Of a stretch of DNA of 64,000 nt, positions 1 to 7,929 are shown in pieces. Where the stretch lies: positions 124,001-188,000 of the forward strand of contig NZ_CALLVK010000021.1 in NCBI RefSeq assembly GCF_938010525.1. Reading direction: 5' to 3'. The translations under genes and the position numbers were made by a program. The DNA is from Abiotrophia sp938010525. Its GTDB lineage: Bacteria > Bacillota > Bacilli > Lactobacillales > Aerococcaceae. The notes beneath the pieces were generated by a model. The model was not told the origin of the DNA and did not search any database. It saw nothing but the letters and a program-made list of their open reading frames with translations. Positions within the stretch are counted from its first letter, which is position 1. Every line of letters begins with the position of its first letter.

Positions 1-915
1 GGAGGTGTACTTATACTGGTAGGTTCCTTCCTGCTGTGCCGCTTCTTGCATGAGCTTAACTAGCTCTTGTATACGGTAGTTAGCGGTTGGATTTTCTACA
101 CGAACGTGTAGTTCTCCACTGGTTAAGACCGTGTTAGAGTAGACTTCATCCCCCACAGCCTTGATTACTGGGAAGGATTCACCAGTCAAGGAGCTCTCAT
201 TGACACTAGCTCGACCATTCAAGACAATCCCATCAAAGAGCAACTCACTGCCTTCATAGAAGACAAGCACATCACCTACTTGGACTTCTTGGCTATCGAT
301 TTGTAGCAAGTGGTCTCCCTTGAGTAACCATACTTGGCGGCCTTGACCAGCGATGCTGGCTTCAAGATCTTCTAGGGAGCGTTTTTGGGTCCAATAGTTG
401 AGTGTCTCCCCTAATTCTAGGATAAACATGATGGCGCTAGCCGTATCGGTCTGTTTCATCGCGAGTGACACTAGAATGGCGGAACAGTCCAAAATTTCCA
501 TGGTTAACTTACCCTGTCGCAGAACACGCCAAGCATCACGGAAGTAGCCTAGAGCTTTCCACAGGGTTCTAGCCAAACGTACAGGCACTGGCATGAACCA
601 CTTGAAGAGGTAGTGACGCCCCACAGCTGAGGATACTAAGGCATAAGGGCTTGAAGCTGCGTGATGCTGGGGATGACGATAAAGTTCTTCTAATTTATCC
701 TTCTGAATTAAGTCCCATAATTGAGCTACAACGGCCTGACGACCAGGCATCACATGGATAGCTACCACATAAGGATCTTCATAAAAGTCCAATCTTAGAA
801 TGTCGGGGAAGTCCGAAGTTAAGCCCTCAAGATAGTATTTTACATCTTCAGTAAAAGGAAAAGTGGCGCGAAGTCGAACCCGGCCACTTGACTGATGCAA
901 CACTTGAAATTGCAC
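1..915 (-). CDS. Heavy-metal-type P-type ATPase, N-terminal part (cut by window start)
   Basis: Reading from a GTG at 915, 305 residues are visible before the window edge. The first ~75 residues look like a degenerate HMA-type fold (SGRVRLR near residue 10) with no CxxC metal motif. Hydrophobic segments lie around residues 86-165. The actuator domain follows, with TGES at about residues 244-247 after a VGDVLVFYEGSELLFDG stretch. The phosphorylation (DKTGT), ATP-binding and metal-selecting helices lie outside the window, so the ion cannot be named. The start is supported by GAGGG eight bases upstream, which lies inside the 3' end of the preceding small gene; the two genes are one base apart and surely co-transcribed. 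The family P1B-type assignment is firm; the substrate is open. Confidence 0.85.
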   Translation of the reverse strand, partial: MQFQVLHQSSGRVRLRATFPFTEDVKYYLEGLTSDFPDILRLDFYEDPYVVAIHVMPGRQAVVAQLWDLIQKDKLEELYRHPQHHAASSPYALVSSAVGRHYLFKWFMPVPVRLARTLWKALGYFRDAWRVLRQGKLTMEILDCSAILVSLAMKQTDTASAIMFILELGETLNYWTQKRSLEDLEASIAGQGRQVWLLKGDHLLQIDSQEVQVGDVLVFYEGSELLFDGIVLNGRASVNESSLTGESFPVIKAVGDEVYSNTVLTSGELHVRVENPTANYRIQELVKLMQEAAQQEGTYQYKYTS

Positions 916-916
916 G

Positions 917-1198
917 TTATTCACCCTCTAATGATGCGAGTTGATCTGCTGTTTTCTCTGCTTGATAGAGATCCTTAGCGTCAGCTACTATGTCGTCCGC
1001 ATGTTGCTTGACGGCAGAAACCATGCTGTCGATACCGTCTTTAGCCTTGTAGGTTTTGGCTAAGACAGTCGCATAACCTTTTTTAGCTTCTTTGCTTGTC
1101 AACAATTTGAGTCCAAGCGTCCCAAAAGCGACGCCACTTAGAAAAACACTCGGTACTTTAGAAATGCCTTTTAAGACTTTTAATGCATTTAATGACAT
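917..1198 (-). CDS. Small protein paired with the P-type ATPase (DUF6110-like)
   Basis: A 93-residue protein with one hydrophobic stretch (about residues 12-34, containing SVFLSGVAFGTLGLKLL) followed by a charged, Lys/Ala/Asp-rich helical tail. It ends one base before the GTG of the P-type ATPase, whose ribosome binding site lies in its last codons, so the two are translationally coupled. Small proteins of this kind sit next to HMA P-type ATPases in other lactic acid bacteria; I believe the family is DUF6110 but could not search. A role as an accessory subunit or membrane-tethered metal helper is inference only. Confidence 0.65.
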   Translation of the reverse strand: MSLNALKVLKGISKVPSVFLSGVAFGTLGLKLLTSKEAKKGYATVLAKTYKAKDGIDSMVSAVKQHADDIVADAKDLYQAEKTADQLASLEGE

Positions 1199-1231
1199 AA
1201 AAATAACCCCCTATAATTTTGCTATGGAATT

Positions 1232-1237
1232 ATTATA
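1232..1237 (-). promoter_or_regulatory. Possible -10 box of the P-type ATPase operon
   Basis: TATAAT on the minus strand 34 bases upstream of the small gene's start. No good -35 hexamer is visible at 16-18 bp, so the promoter may need an activator or may be weak. Confidence 0.35.
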
Positions 1238-1388
1238 TCACATCTACTCTTAGGTCTGGTTACATTTTGATTACAAGAATAAGGGGGACCTAAATTGCCT
1301 GCTAGCGTCGTAAAAAGCAGACTTAATTTGATTCACTCTACCTATAAAGATTTCCCTGTTTTATTGGGGGCCTCCCCTCAAGACATGC

Positions 1389-1421
1389 AAAAGGCTGGAA
1401 CTTACACATTCCCAGCCTTTT
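1389..1421 (-). terminator. Terminator after the sucrose operon
   Basis: Hairpin with arms AAAAGGCTGG and CCAGCCTTTT around a short loop, just downstream of the GH32 stop codon. The T-run is short (four), but the hairpin is symmetric and could act on both strands. Confidence 0.7.
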
Positions 1422-1430
1422 CTTATAGTT

Positions 1431-2912
1431 TTATCTGAGACTATAGTTGGTCAAATTCTCAACTTTTACTAGCTGACTTGACACTAAGCCTATGCCTATT
1501 CCAAGCCCCTCAGCATAAAAAGTGAAAGACATGACTTGTTTTTTGTTAACAAAAACCTCAATGGACGAAGTGTCGCGAACAATTTCCAGTTCCAAGCGAT
1601 AAGGGGTATCGCTCCAAATATCAAGCAGACGACTATCTAGATAAGGCTCTTCTTTACCGATAATTTGATGGCCTACCCCATCTCGTTTGACAGTCAAGAG
1701 AGCTTGATCTGCTTGCCAAGTTAAGCTGAGGCCTTCCGGATGATCGGGTTTACCACCATAATGCAGTTGGAAGACAGCACCAGGAACGGCTTCTAAATTC
1801 AATTTTAAGACTTGTTGGGACTTAACCCAATCGGATAGATAGAACTCTTGGCCAGGCTCTAGTTGTCCTTGCCAGGTCTTGTCCTCGCTAAATTGCGCTA
1901 GTACTGAGCTTGGAATTGACTGACACAATCGATTATCCATAACTCGCACCTGTCTTGGCAAGCTCATCGCTCCAGCCCAACCATCACCAAGTTCATGGGA
2001 TGGAATGTTACGTTGCCACATCTGCATCCAAGCTACCATGATACGTTCATTTTCTGAGTTCAGACAAGTTTGAGGTGCATAGAAGTCTAAGCCGCCATCG
2101 ATTTCATGCTGATTTTCTACCTGGAAGCGGCCAGTATTCCAGTCCATTTGACCGATATAGGCGACAGTGGAATTCAGATTCCAATAAGCATTGCCATCTC
2201 GCTCACGCTCAATCGGTGACATAATTAGTACCCATTTACCGTCTAGCGGGAAAAGATCCGGACACTCCCACATGACGCCATGTCCGGCCTGCCCTTCAAG
2301 CAAAACAGACTTAAAGTCCCAATCAAAACCATTTGCGGATTCGAAGAGCAGAATCTGACCGCGATGATCAACGGTCTTGGAGGCAATTACTGAGTAATAG
2401 CGACCATTGTGTTGCAAAATTTTAGGGTCGCGGAAATCAGCAATGTCAGCCACACCTTCAATATGCTTATGGGCAATGACAGGATTGCCCTCGTATTTAC
2501 GGAAGTTAATTCCATCATCAGAAACCGCCAAACATTGCGTCTGAGTCACCTGCCCCTGCTGGTCGACATGGCCGGTATACATTAAGACCAATTGACCATC
2601 AATAACCAAAGCACTACCTGAGAAGCATCCTGATTGATCATAGGCTTCGCTAGGTGCTAAGGCAACTGGAAGATCTTCCCAGTGCGTTAAATCTTTGCTA
2701 CGTGCGTGACCCCAATGCATAGGTCCCCAGACGCTATCATAGGGATAGAATTGATAGAAAAGATGATAATATCCTTCATAGTAGATAAAACCATTGGGAT
2801 CATTCATCCAGCCAACAGGAGGCATGAGATGATAGCTCTGACGAAAACGTGGATTTACTTGTGCTGAGTGTTGGGCAATGTAGGCATTAGCCCGTGAGAG
2901 TTGTTCTTGCAT
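1431..2912 (-). CDS. scrB: GH32 beta-fructofuranosidase (sucrose or sucrose-6-phosphate hydrolase)
   Basis: 493 residues with no signal peptide, so cytoplasmic. GH32 signatures are clear: WMNDPNG at 35-41 with D38 the expected nucleophile, FRDPK at 160-164 (transition-state Asp), and WECPDLF at 215-221 with E216 the expected acid/base. A C-terminal beta-sandwich is present. It hydrolyses the fructosyl bond of sucrose, its 6-phosphate or short fructooligosaccharides. Because it is the last gene of an ABC transporter operon, which imports unphosphorylated sugar, the substrate is more likely sucrose or fructooligosaccharide than sucrose-6-phosphate. The layout matches the pneumococcal sus locus (susR, susX, susT1, susT2, susH). 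The symbol reflects the family, not a proven substrate. Confidence 0.9.
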   Translation of the reverse strand: MQEQLSRANAYIAQHSAQVNPRFRQSYHLMPPVGWMNDPNGFIYYEGYYHLFYQFYPYDSVWGPMHWGHARSKDLTHWEDLPVALAPSEAYDQSGCFSGSALVIDGQLVLMYTGHVDQQGQVTQTQCLAVSDDGINFRKYEGNPVIAHKHIEGVADIADFRDPKILQHNGRYYSVIASKTVDHRGQILLFESANGFDWDFKSVLLEGQAGHGVMWECPDLFPLDGKWVLIMSPIERERDGNAYWNLNSTVAYIGQMDWNTGRFQVENQHEIDGGLDFYAPQTCLNSENERIMVAWMQMWQRNIPSHELGDGWAGAMSLPRQVRVMDNRLCQSIPSSVLAQFSEDKTWQGQLEPGQEFYLSDWVKSQQVLKLNLEAVPGAVFQLHYGGKPDHPEGLSLTWQADQALLTVKRDGVGHQIIGKEEPYLDSRLLDIWSDTPYRLELEIVRDTSSIEVFVNKKQVMSFTFYAEGLGIGIGLVSSQLVKVENLTNYSLR

Positions 2913-2927
2913 TTGGTCACCTACTTA

Positions 2928-3782
2928 CTATTTAATCCCGGTCCCGGAACCACCCAGGCCTTGAAGAATATATTTTTGAGCTACAATATAGACGAGAATC
3001 AGAGGAATCGTTGAGATGGTCAGCACGGCCATCACTTGGTTAATATAAACAGGTTGCGTGGTATTAATGGTCGTAATCGCCACCTGCATTGAAAACTTGG
3101 AAGAATCTGTTAAGACCATCAGTGGCCAGATATAGTCGTTCCAGCTAGAGATAAAGGACAGCACGCCGACTGTTGCGATTGCTGGCTTAGACATTGGCAA
3201 CATGATGCGGAAGAAAATCCGAACAATCCCTGCCCCGTCTATCCGCGCAGACTCAATAATTTCCTCCGGAATGGCGATGAAAAAGTTGCGGAAGAGATAG
3301 ATATTGAAGACGCTCGCTAGACCTGGAATGATGACCGCCAAACGGCTATTCACGAGTCCTAGGGCATTAATAATGGTGAACTGCGGGATCAACATCATTT
3401 CGCCAGGAATAATGAGTAAGGCCAGAAGAAATCCGAAGAGCCACTTCTTACCTGTGAAATTAATACGGGCAAAGGCAAAGCCGGCCAAGGAATTGATTAA
3501 GATAGAGCCTACTGCAAAGGTTACAGCGTAGAAAACACTGTTAGCCATGTAGGTCACAATACTGAAGCGTTGAAGGACTTCTTCATAAGTCTTAAACCAG
3601 TTGGCTGGATTGAGACTTGGTAAAAAGGCTTCCCAGCCTTTTAAGTTCTTATAGACATCAGCCTCTGGCTTCATAGACGAGACTACCATCCAAATCATAG
3701 GGAAGAGGAAGAGGCCAGCCAGCAAAATCAGGAGAATATATTCAAGCAAGCTTCTTGGTTTCAAGCGTTTCATCCTATTCAT
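2928..3782 (-). CDS. Sugar ABC transporter permease, MalG type
   Basis: 284 residues, six predicted membrane segments, with the cytoplasmic EAA loop visible near residues 175-205 (EEIIESARIDGAG, then LPMSKPAI). It forms the channel with the MalF-type permease encoded just upstream, which overlaps it by eight bases. In sus-like operons this pair imports sucrose or short fructooligosaccharides. No ATPase gene is present in the operon, so the pair presumably uses a shared MsmK-type ATPase encoded elsewhere, as described in streptococci. Confidence 0.92.
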   Translation of the reverse strand: MNRMKRLKPRSLLEYILLILLAGLFLFPMIWMVVSSMKPEADVYKNLKGWEAFLPSLNPANWFKTYEEVLQRFSIVTYMANSVFYAVTFAVGSILINSLAGFAFARINFTGKKWLFGFLLALLIIPGEMMLIPQFTIINALGLVNSRLAVIIPGLASVFNIYLFRNFFIAIPEEIIESARIDGAGIVRIFFRIMLPMSKPAIATVGVLSFISSWNDYIWPLMVLTDSSKFSMQVAITTINTTQPVYINQVMAVLTISTIPLILVYIVAQKYILQGLGGSGTGIK

Positions 3783-4653
3783 CCTCCTTCAAGACCCGGC
3801 GTTGCACCAGGGAAATAACCCCAATTAAGGTTGTAAAGACTAGGGCAATGGAACTAGAGTACCCTACCAAACGGTCCGTGAAACCTTTGCGGTAAATGTA
3901 GTAAACCATGGTAATGGTAGAGTTGGCCGGGCCACCCTGTGTCATAACCATTGGTTGGACCAATAGCTTAAAGGCCGAAATTAAGGTCGTCAAAAGGACG
4001 AACAAGGCCGTTGGCTTGAGCAGCGGCATGGTAATATAGCGGAATTGATTCCACTTGCTAATGCCGTCGATTTCTGCTGCTTCATAAACATCTTGCGGGA
4101 TATTCTGTAAGCCACCTAAGAAGAGCAACATCTGGTAACCGGCCCCTTGCCAGGCAGATACAAAGACGATGGCATACATGGCTTGTTTAGGGCTGGTCAG
4201 GAAGGGTTGCTTGGCAATGCCTACTTTTTCCAAGAGAGCATTCAAAAGCCCATTATTAGGATTCAAGAGGTATAGCCATAGAATGGAAATAACGACCAGG
4301 GACATGACAACCGGTGCAAAAAAAGCCACCTTAAAAAAGATATTCCCCTTCCGCTTCTTATTGACAATAAGAGCCATCCCTAGGGCTGCACCCAGTTGAA
4401 CTGGGATAATCCAGACGACGAATTGCACAGTGTTCCAAAAACTCTTAATAAAAGTTTTGTCCTTAGCTAGACGGAAGAAATTATCCAATCCGATAAATTT
4501 ACGTTCGTCTGGTGCTAGCATATAGTAATCTGTGAAAGCATAGTAGATGACCATACCCACCGGAATGATTAGGAAAATAAATAGTAATATCAAGGCTGGT
4601 GACAGAAAACCATAGCCTAAGAGATTTTCTTTGAATTTCTTTTTCTTGTTCAT
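3775..4653 (-). CDS. Sugar ABC transporter permease, MalF type
   Basis: 292 residues when started at the ATG at 4653, which has AGAGGAG seven bases upstream; a longer reading from a TTG at 4674 lacks a ribosome binding site. A basic N-terminus (NKKKKFKEN) is followed by six membrane segments. The EAA-type loop is in the C-terminal half (EAAEIDGISKWNQFRYITMPLLKPT). It pairs with the downstream MalG-type permease and receives sugar from the upstream binding protein. Confidence 0.92.
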   Translation of the reverse strand: MNKKKKFKENLLGYGFLSPALILLFIFLIIPVGMVIYYAFTDYYMLAPDERKFIGLDNFFRLAKDKTFIKSFWNTVQFVVWIIPVQLGAALGMALIVNKKRKGNIFFKVAFFAPVVMSLVVISILWLYLLNPNNGLLNALLEKVGIAKQPFLTSPKQAMYAIVFVSAWQGAGYQMLLFLGGLQNIPQDVYEAAEIDGISKWNQFRYITMPLLKPTALFVLLTTLISAFKLLVQPMVMTQGGPANSTITMVYYIYRKGFTDRLVGYSSSIALVFTTLIGVISLVQRRVLKEDE

Positions 4654-4715
4654 GTCAGACTCCTCTTTCTTCAAAGAAGGCAGATAGCCCCTAGCGGAAC
4701 TACCTGCCCAAGGTC

Positions 4716-6026
4716 TTATTGATTGAGCGCTTCGTCAATCGCAATTTGCATTTCTTCTGCACGTTGATCCAAGACTTGTTGCACGTCTGGATTTTCTTCA
4801 TAGTAACTAATATCTTGCATGGCTTGTTGGAAAGCACGAGATACTTGTGGGTAAGCGACCACTACTGGACGAGCGTGGGCGGTCGCAGCATTTTGTTCCA
4901 TCAAGAAGCGCATTGGCTCAGATACCTTATCCTTGATATTCGCAATGGTGGTCTTACGGATTGGCAGAACGCTGTTGCCTAGGCTAATGATTTCACTAGA
5001 CTCGGTGTTGGTTGCAAACTTAATGAATTCAGCTGCCCCTTCTTTTTGTTCTGACTTTTCCGTCACAGCTAATTGCCAGCTACCAGATGGGGAAACTAAT
5101 TTCTTAGTAGTATTAGATACTGGGTAAGGCAGGATACCATATTCAATGTCTTTATAGTTTTCATTTAAGTCATTAATGGTCCAAGATCCGCTTAAGAGCA
5201 TTGGGTAAACGCCTGTTTCAAAGCCTTTTTCAACTGGGCTAATCGTGGTGTAACCTTCTTTGACTAAATCTTGAATGAATTGAACGGCCTCAACACTTTC
5301 CTTACTGTTGAAGTAACCTTGTGCCTTAGTCCCGTCTTCATTCACAACAGTCCCACCATTTGACCAGAGTAATGGCATATAGGCATATGGCAGCATTTCG
5401 TCCATAGAATTGAGGCGGAAGTCAATTGCTGGTTGTTTGAAGTGGTCTGTCAACTTCTTGCTGATTGCCTTAAATTCGTCCCAAGTCCATGGTTTTTGCA
5501 GAGTAGGAAGTTCTGAATCTTCAATCCCAGCTTCCTTGAACATTTTCTTGTTGTAATAAATCCCTACGTTGGATTCAGAGAAACCAAAGGCATAGAATTT
5601 ACCATCATAGGTCCCTTGTTGTTTAATGGAATCAAGTACATCATCCATATTAGCGTCAGCTAAGTAGTCATCCAATGGCGCAATCACCTTAGACTTAGCA
5701 TAGGCTGCTGTGTTTGGTCCATCTAAAGTAATAACGTCTGGCAAGGTGTTAGTGGTAATACCCGCGTTGACCTTGTCTTCATAACCACCACCAGAACCAC
5801 TACGAGGAATGTATTCTGTTGTTACTTGGTACTTTCCATCGTACTTCTTGTTGAAGTTTTCTACGACTTTTGCCCAAGCCTTCCCTTCTGCGGTCTCATC
5901 TGAAAACTGTACCCAAACCTTGATGTCTTGGCCGGCAGCATGGGCTACGGGGGTTGGCGCCATTGCTCCTGCTAAGAAGCTCATCGATAAAGTGGTCAGA
6001 GCAGATAAGATGAATCCTTTTTTCAT
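4716..6026 (-). CDS. Sugar ABC transporter substrate-binding protein with no lipobox cysteine
   Basis: 436 residues of the family 1 extracellular solute-binding type (MalE/MsmE-like). The N-terminus is a signal peptide (MKKGFILSALTTLSMSFLAGAM) ending in VAHA-AGQD, a good signal peptidase I site. The usual lipobox cysteine is absent: FLAGAM has alanine or methionine where a Cys would sit, so the protein looks secreted and not lipidated. The ribosome binding site AAGGAGG at 6034-6040 supports the start. It is the first structural gene of the sucrose-type operon, preceded by two LacI-type operators. The sugar is inferred from the GH32 enzyme downstream. Confidence 0.9.
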   Translation of the reverse strand: MKKGFILSALTTLSMSFLAGAMAPTPVAHAAGQDIKVWVQFSDETAEGKAWAKVVENFNKKYDGKYQVTTEYIPRSGSGGGYEDKVNAGITTNTLPDVITLDGPNTAAYAKSKVIAPLDDYLADANMDDVLDSIKQQGTYDGKFYAFGFSESNVGIYYNKKMFKEAGIEDSELPTLQKPWTWDEFKAISKKLTDHFKQPAIDFRLNSMDEMLPYAYMPLLWSNGGTVVNEDGTKAQGYFNSKESVEAVQFIQDLVKEGYTTISPVEKGFETGVYPMLLSGSWTINDLNENYKDIEYGILPYPVSNTTKKLVSPSGSWQLAVTEKSEQKEGAAEFIKFATNTESSEIISLGNSVLPIRKTTIANIKDKVSEPMRFLMEQNAATAHARPVVVAYPQVSRAFQQAMQDISYYEENPDVQQVLDQRAEEMQIAIDEALNQ

Positions 6027-6041
6027 GTTGTTTCCTCCTTT

Positions 6042-6055
6042 TTGAAACGTTTCAA
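6042..6055. promoter_or_regulatory. LacI-type operator, copy 1
   Basis: Perfect 14-bp palindrome TTGAAACGTTTCAA, with the central CG step typical of LacI-family operators, directly upstream of the binding-protein ribosome binding site. An identical copy lies 71 bp away. It lacks the two extra bases of a consensus cre site, so it is more likely bound by the local LacI-family regulator than by CcpA. Confidence 0.85.
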
Positions 6056-6112
6056 TTCTTTTTTAAAAGTCAAGCCCACGGCAGGATAATGGGTCTAGCT
6101 GGGGCTCGGGAT

Positions 6113-6126
6113 TTGAAACGTTTCAA
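6113..6126. promoter_or_regulatory. LacI-type operator, copy 2, at the start of transcription
   Basis: Second perfect copy of TTGAAACGTTTCAA, beginning about 12 bp downstream of the -10 box and therefore covering the expected transcription start. Centre-to-centre distance to copy 1 is 71 bp, close to seven helical turns, which would allow a repression loop. Confidence 0.85.
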
Positions 6127-6137
6127 TTTATACCTTA

Positions 6138-6166
6138 ATAATAATACCGCTTTCACGGCTTGTCAA
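6138..6166 (-). promoter_or_regulatory. Promoter of the sucrose operon
   Basis: On the minus strand TTGACA (6161-6166), a 17-bp spacer and TATTAT (6138-6143). It is a strong sigma-A-type promoter placed between the regulator's stop codon and the operator copies. Confidence 0.8.
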
Positions 6167-6181
6167 GAGATTTTTAGAAAT

Positions 6182-7192
6182 TCAATCCAATTTTTTTCGC
6201 GTGGTGCCTCCTTCACGAAAATGTACTGGCAAGATAACGCGATGACTACTAGGTTGAACTTGACCTTTAATCAGGGTCATCAAGAGTTCCACCGCAGCAA
6301 TGGCCATCTGATCAATAGGCTGGGCAATGGTTGAGAGGAGATAGTCTTGACCTTCTGCCGTCTTCAGTCCATCAAAACCAATCAGCTGATAATCCTCTGG
6401 ACAAGACTTACCAAATGCCTGCATGACCTTCATCACATGAAGGGCCATAAAATCATTAACGGTAAAGAAACCATCTAATTCGGTATTTTCTTCGACAAAA
6501 GCCCGGATACGGCTTTCTACATCTTCAATAGGTTCTGGCATATCTAGCTTAGCAACGCAGTAACCTCGCTTAGCAGCGTAATCATAGAAACCCGCCTTGC
6601 GCAATACTGTCTCATTCTCATGGATATTGGTACCGCCAATATAAGCAAGCTGCTTAGCGCCTCGTTCTAGAAGCTCCTTGGCCGCCAGTTGCCCACCCTC
6701 ATAGTTTTCTGCGGTGACATAATAGACATTTTCGGAGAAGTGCCGGTCGATGCTAACAAAAGGAAGAGAAGACAAAATATACTTATCGATATCAGAGTAA
6801 GTAATGCCAATAATGCCATCCACCTTGTTCTTCTTTAGCATTTCAATGTACTCAATCTCATTACTCGCATCACCATCTGCATTACAAATGAGGAGCTTAT
6901 AGTGATGCTGCTGCAACTCCTTCTCTACATGATAGGCGAACTGTGAGAAAAATGGATGCCAAATGGTTGGCACAATCAGTGCCACAATATTGCTGCGATT
7001 GGTTTTGAGCCCACGGGCATATTCATCGGGCTGATAGTTTAGTTCTCGTATTGCCGTCTGGACCTTCTCATAGGTTGAATCCTTAACTCGAAAGCCATTG
7101 ACCACACGAGAAACCGTCCCTAGACCAACGCCAGCCCGCTCCGCCACATCTTTCATGGTCGCTTTGGCTGAGAATTGATTAGCATCTTTCAT
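6182..7192 (-). CDS. LacI-family repressor of the sucrose operon
   Basis: 336 residues. The N-terminal helix-turn-helix is at about residues 11-33 (ATMKDVAERAGVGLGTVSRV), followed by a periplasmic-binding-protein-like sugar domain (IVALIVPTIWHPFFSQF, then GIIGITYSDID, GFDGLKTAE near the C-terminus). It is encoded immediately upstream of the binding protein, on the same strand, with the operon promoter and two operators in the gap. By position it corresponds to SusR/ScrR. The start has AGAGGTGA upstream. Effector sugar unknown. Confidence 0.9.
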   Translation of the reverse strand: MKDANQFSAKATMKDVAERAGVGLGTVSRVVNGFRVKDSTYEKVQTAIRELNYQPDEYARGLKTNRSNIVALIVPTIWHPFFSQFAYHVEKELQQHHYKLLICNADGDASNEIEYIEMLKKNKVDGIIGITYSDIDKYILSSLPFVSIDRHFSENVYYVTAENYEGGQLAAKELLERGAKQLAYIGGTNIHENETVLRKAGFYDYAAKRGYCVAKLDMPEPIEDVESRIRAFVEENTELDGFFTVNDFMALHVMKVMQAFGKSCPEDYQLIGFDGLKTAEGQDYLLSTIAQPIDQMAIAAVELLMTLIKGQVQPSSHRVILPVHFREGGTTRKKLD

Positions 7193-7213
7193 AGTATCAC
7201 CTCTTACTTCTTA

Positions 7214-7241
7214 ATCTTACCATGAAATGTAGCGTTTTCAA
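7214..7241 (-). promoter_or_regulatory. Promoter of the LacI regulator with an overlapping cre-like site
   Basis: TTGAAA (7236-7241), 16-bp spacer, TAAGAT (7214-7219) on the minus strand. The sequence TGAAAACGCTACAT (7227-7240), overlapping the -35 box, matches the CcpA cre consensus except at its last two bases, which suggests carbon catabolite repression of the regulator gene. The cre call is tentative. Confidence 0.45.
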
Positions 7242-7299
7242 GTATCATTCAATTTGTCTTTGAATTTTCGTTAACTTGCCCAAATTCCTATGCAAGACG

Positions 7300-7328
7300 A
7301 AAAGACTGGAAACAAGCTCCAGTCTTTT
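7300..7328 (-). terminator. Terminator of the nuclease operon
   Basis: Inverted repeat AAAAGACTGGA / TCCAGTCTTTT with a seven-base loop, downstream of the second nuclease gene. Confidence 0.75.
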
Positions 7329-7383
7329 CCTATAAATTAATTACCAATTAGTTTTTAACTTAAACTCACACGCACTAGGTCCA

Positions 7384-7929
7384 TTACCTTTCAGACCCAT
7401 ACAATGACCATAGACCAACTTTAGCTTCTTTGGCTTCTTTTTGCGATGCCTCTAAATAATTCAAATAACGCGTATTAGGTGGGTAAACATAAGCAACTTG
7501 AGCTAGACCCTCACTCACTAAGATTTCTTGGACAAGTTGCCCATCAATCCAAACATAAATTAAATCACGTTGATACTTATCTTTGTGCATTCCAATATCA
7601 TATTCAACTTCAATTTTGTGAGCCTGTTGAAGCAAGTGCTGAAATCTCTGTTTGGCCTCAAGTCCATATGGCTGTTGCCCCAATCGAGGATGATGTAGCT
7701 CGGGAGTATCTATCAGCAACAAGCGCGCTTTAATCGACTTACCGGAGCCTAGGTCAAAATAGGCAGTATCTCCGTCGACTACCTGGTATGCATTTACTAC
7801 TTCAAGTAATTTGGGATTTATTGGCTTAGCCTGTAGGTTAGGTGCAGCTTGAGCTATCACTCCTACTGGTCGGCCACCTAAACAGATAGTCACTAATGCT
7901 AATAGAAGTATAAACAGTGCCCGTCTCAT
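7384..7929 (-). CDS. Secreted thermonuclease-like protein (SNase family), catalytic
   Basis: 181 residues with a signal peptide (about 1-27, cleavage near AQA). One staphylococcal-nuclease domain carries all expected catalytic residues: D54 in VVDGDT (SNase D21), R69 in KARLLL (R35), D74 and E77 in IDTPE (D40, E43), and R121 in DKYQRDL (R87). It should be a calcium-dependent extracellular nuclease acting on DNA and RNA. It overlaps the upstream SNase-like gene by four bases (ATGA), so the two proteins are made together. DKYGR is altered to DKYQR, outside the catalytic residues. Confidence 0.9.
   Translation of the reverse strand: MRRALFILLLALVTICLGGRPVGVIAQAAPNLQAKPINPKLLEVVNAYQVVDGDTAYFDLGSGKSIKARLLLIDTPELHHPRLGQQPYGLEAKQRFQHLLQQAHKIEVEYDIGMHKDKYQRDLIYVWIDGQLVQEILVSEGLAQVAYVYPPNTRYLNYLEASQKEAKEAKVGLWSLYGSER

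Noticed and set aside
6042..6126. cre sites for CcpA
   Set aside because: TTGAAACGTTTCAA is two bases shorter than the cre consensus between half-sites; a local LacI-type operator fits better.
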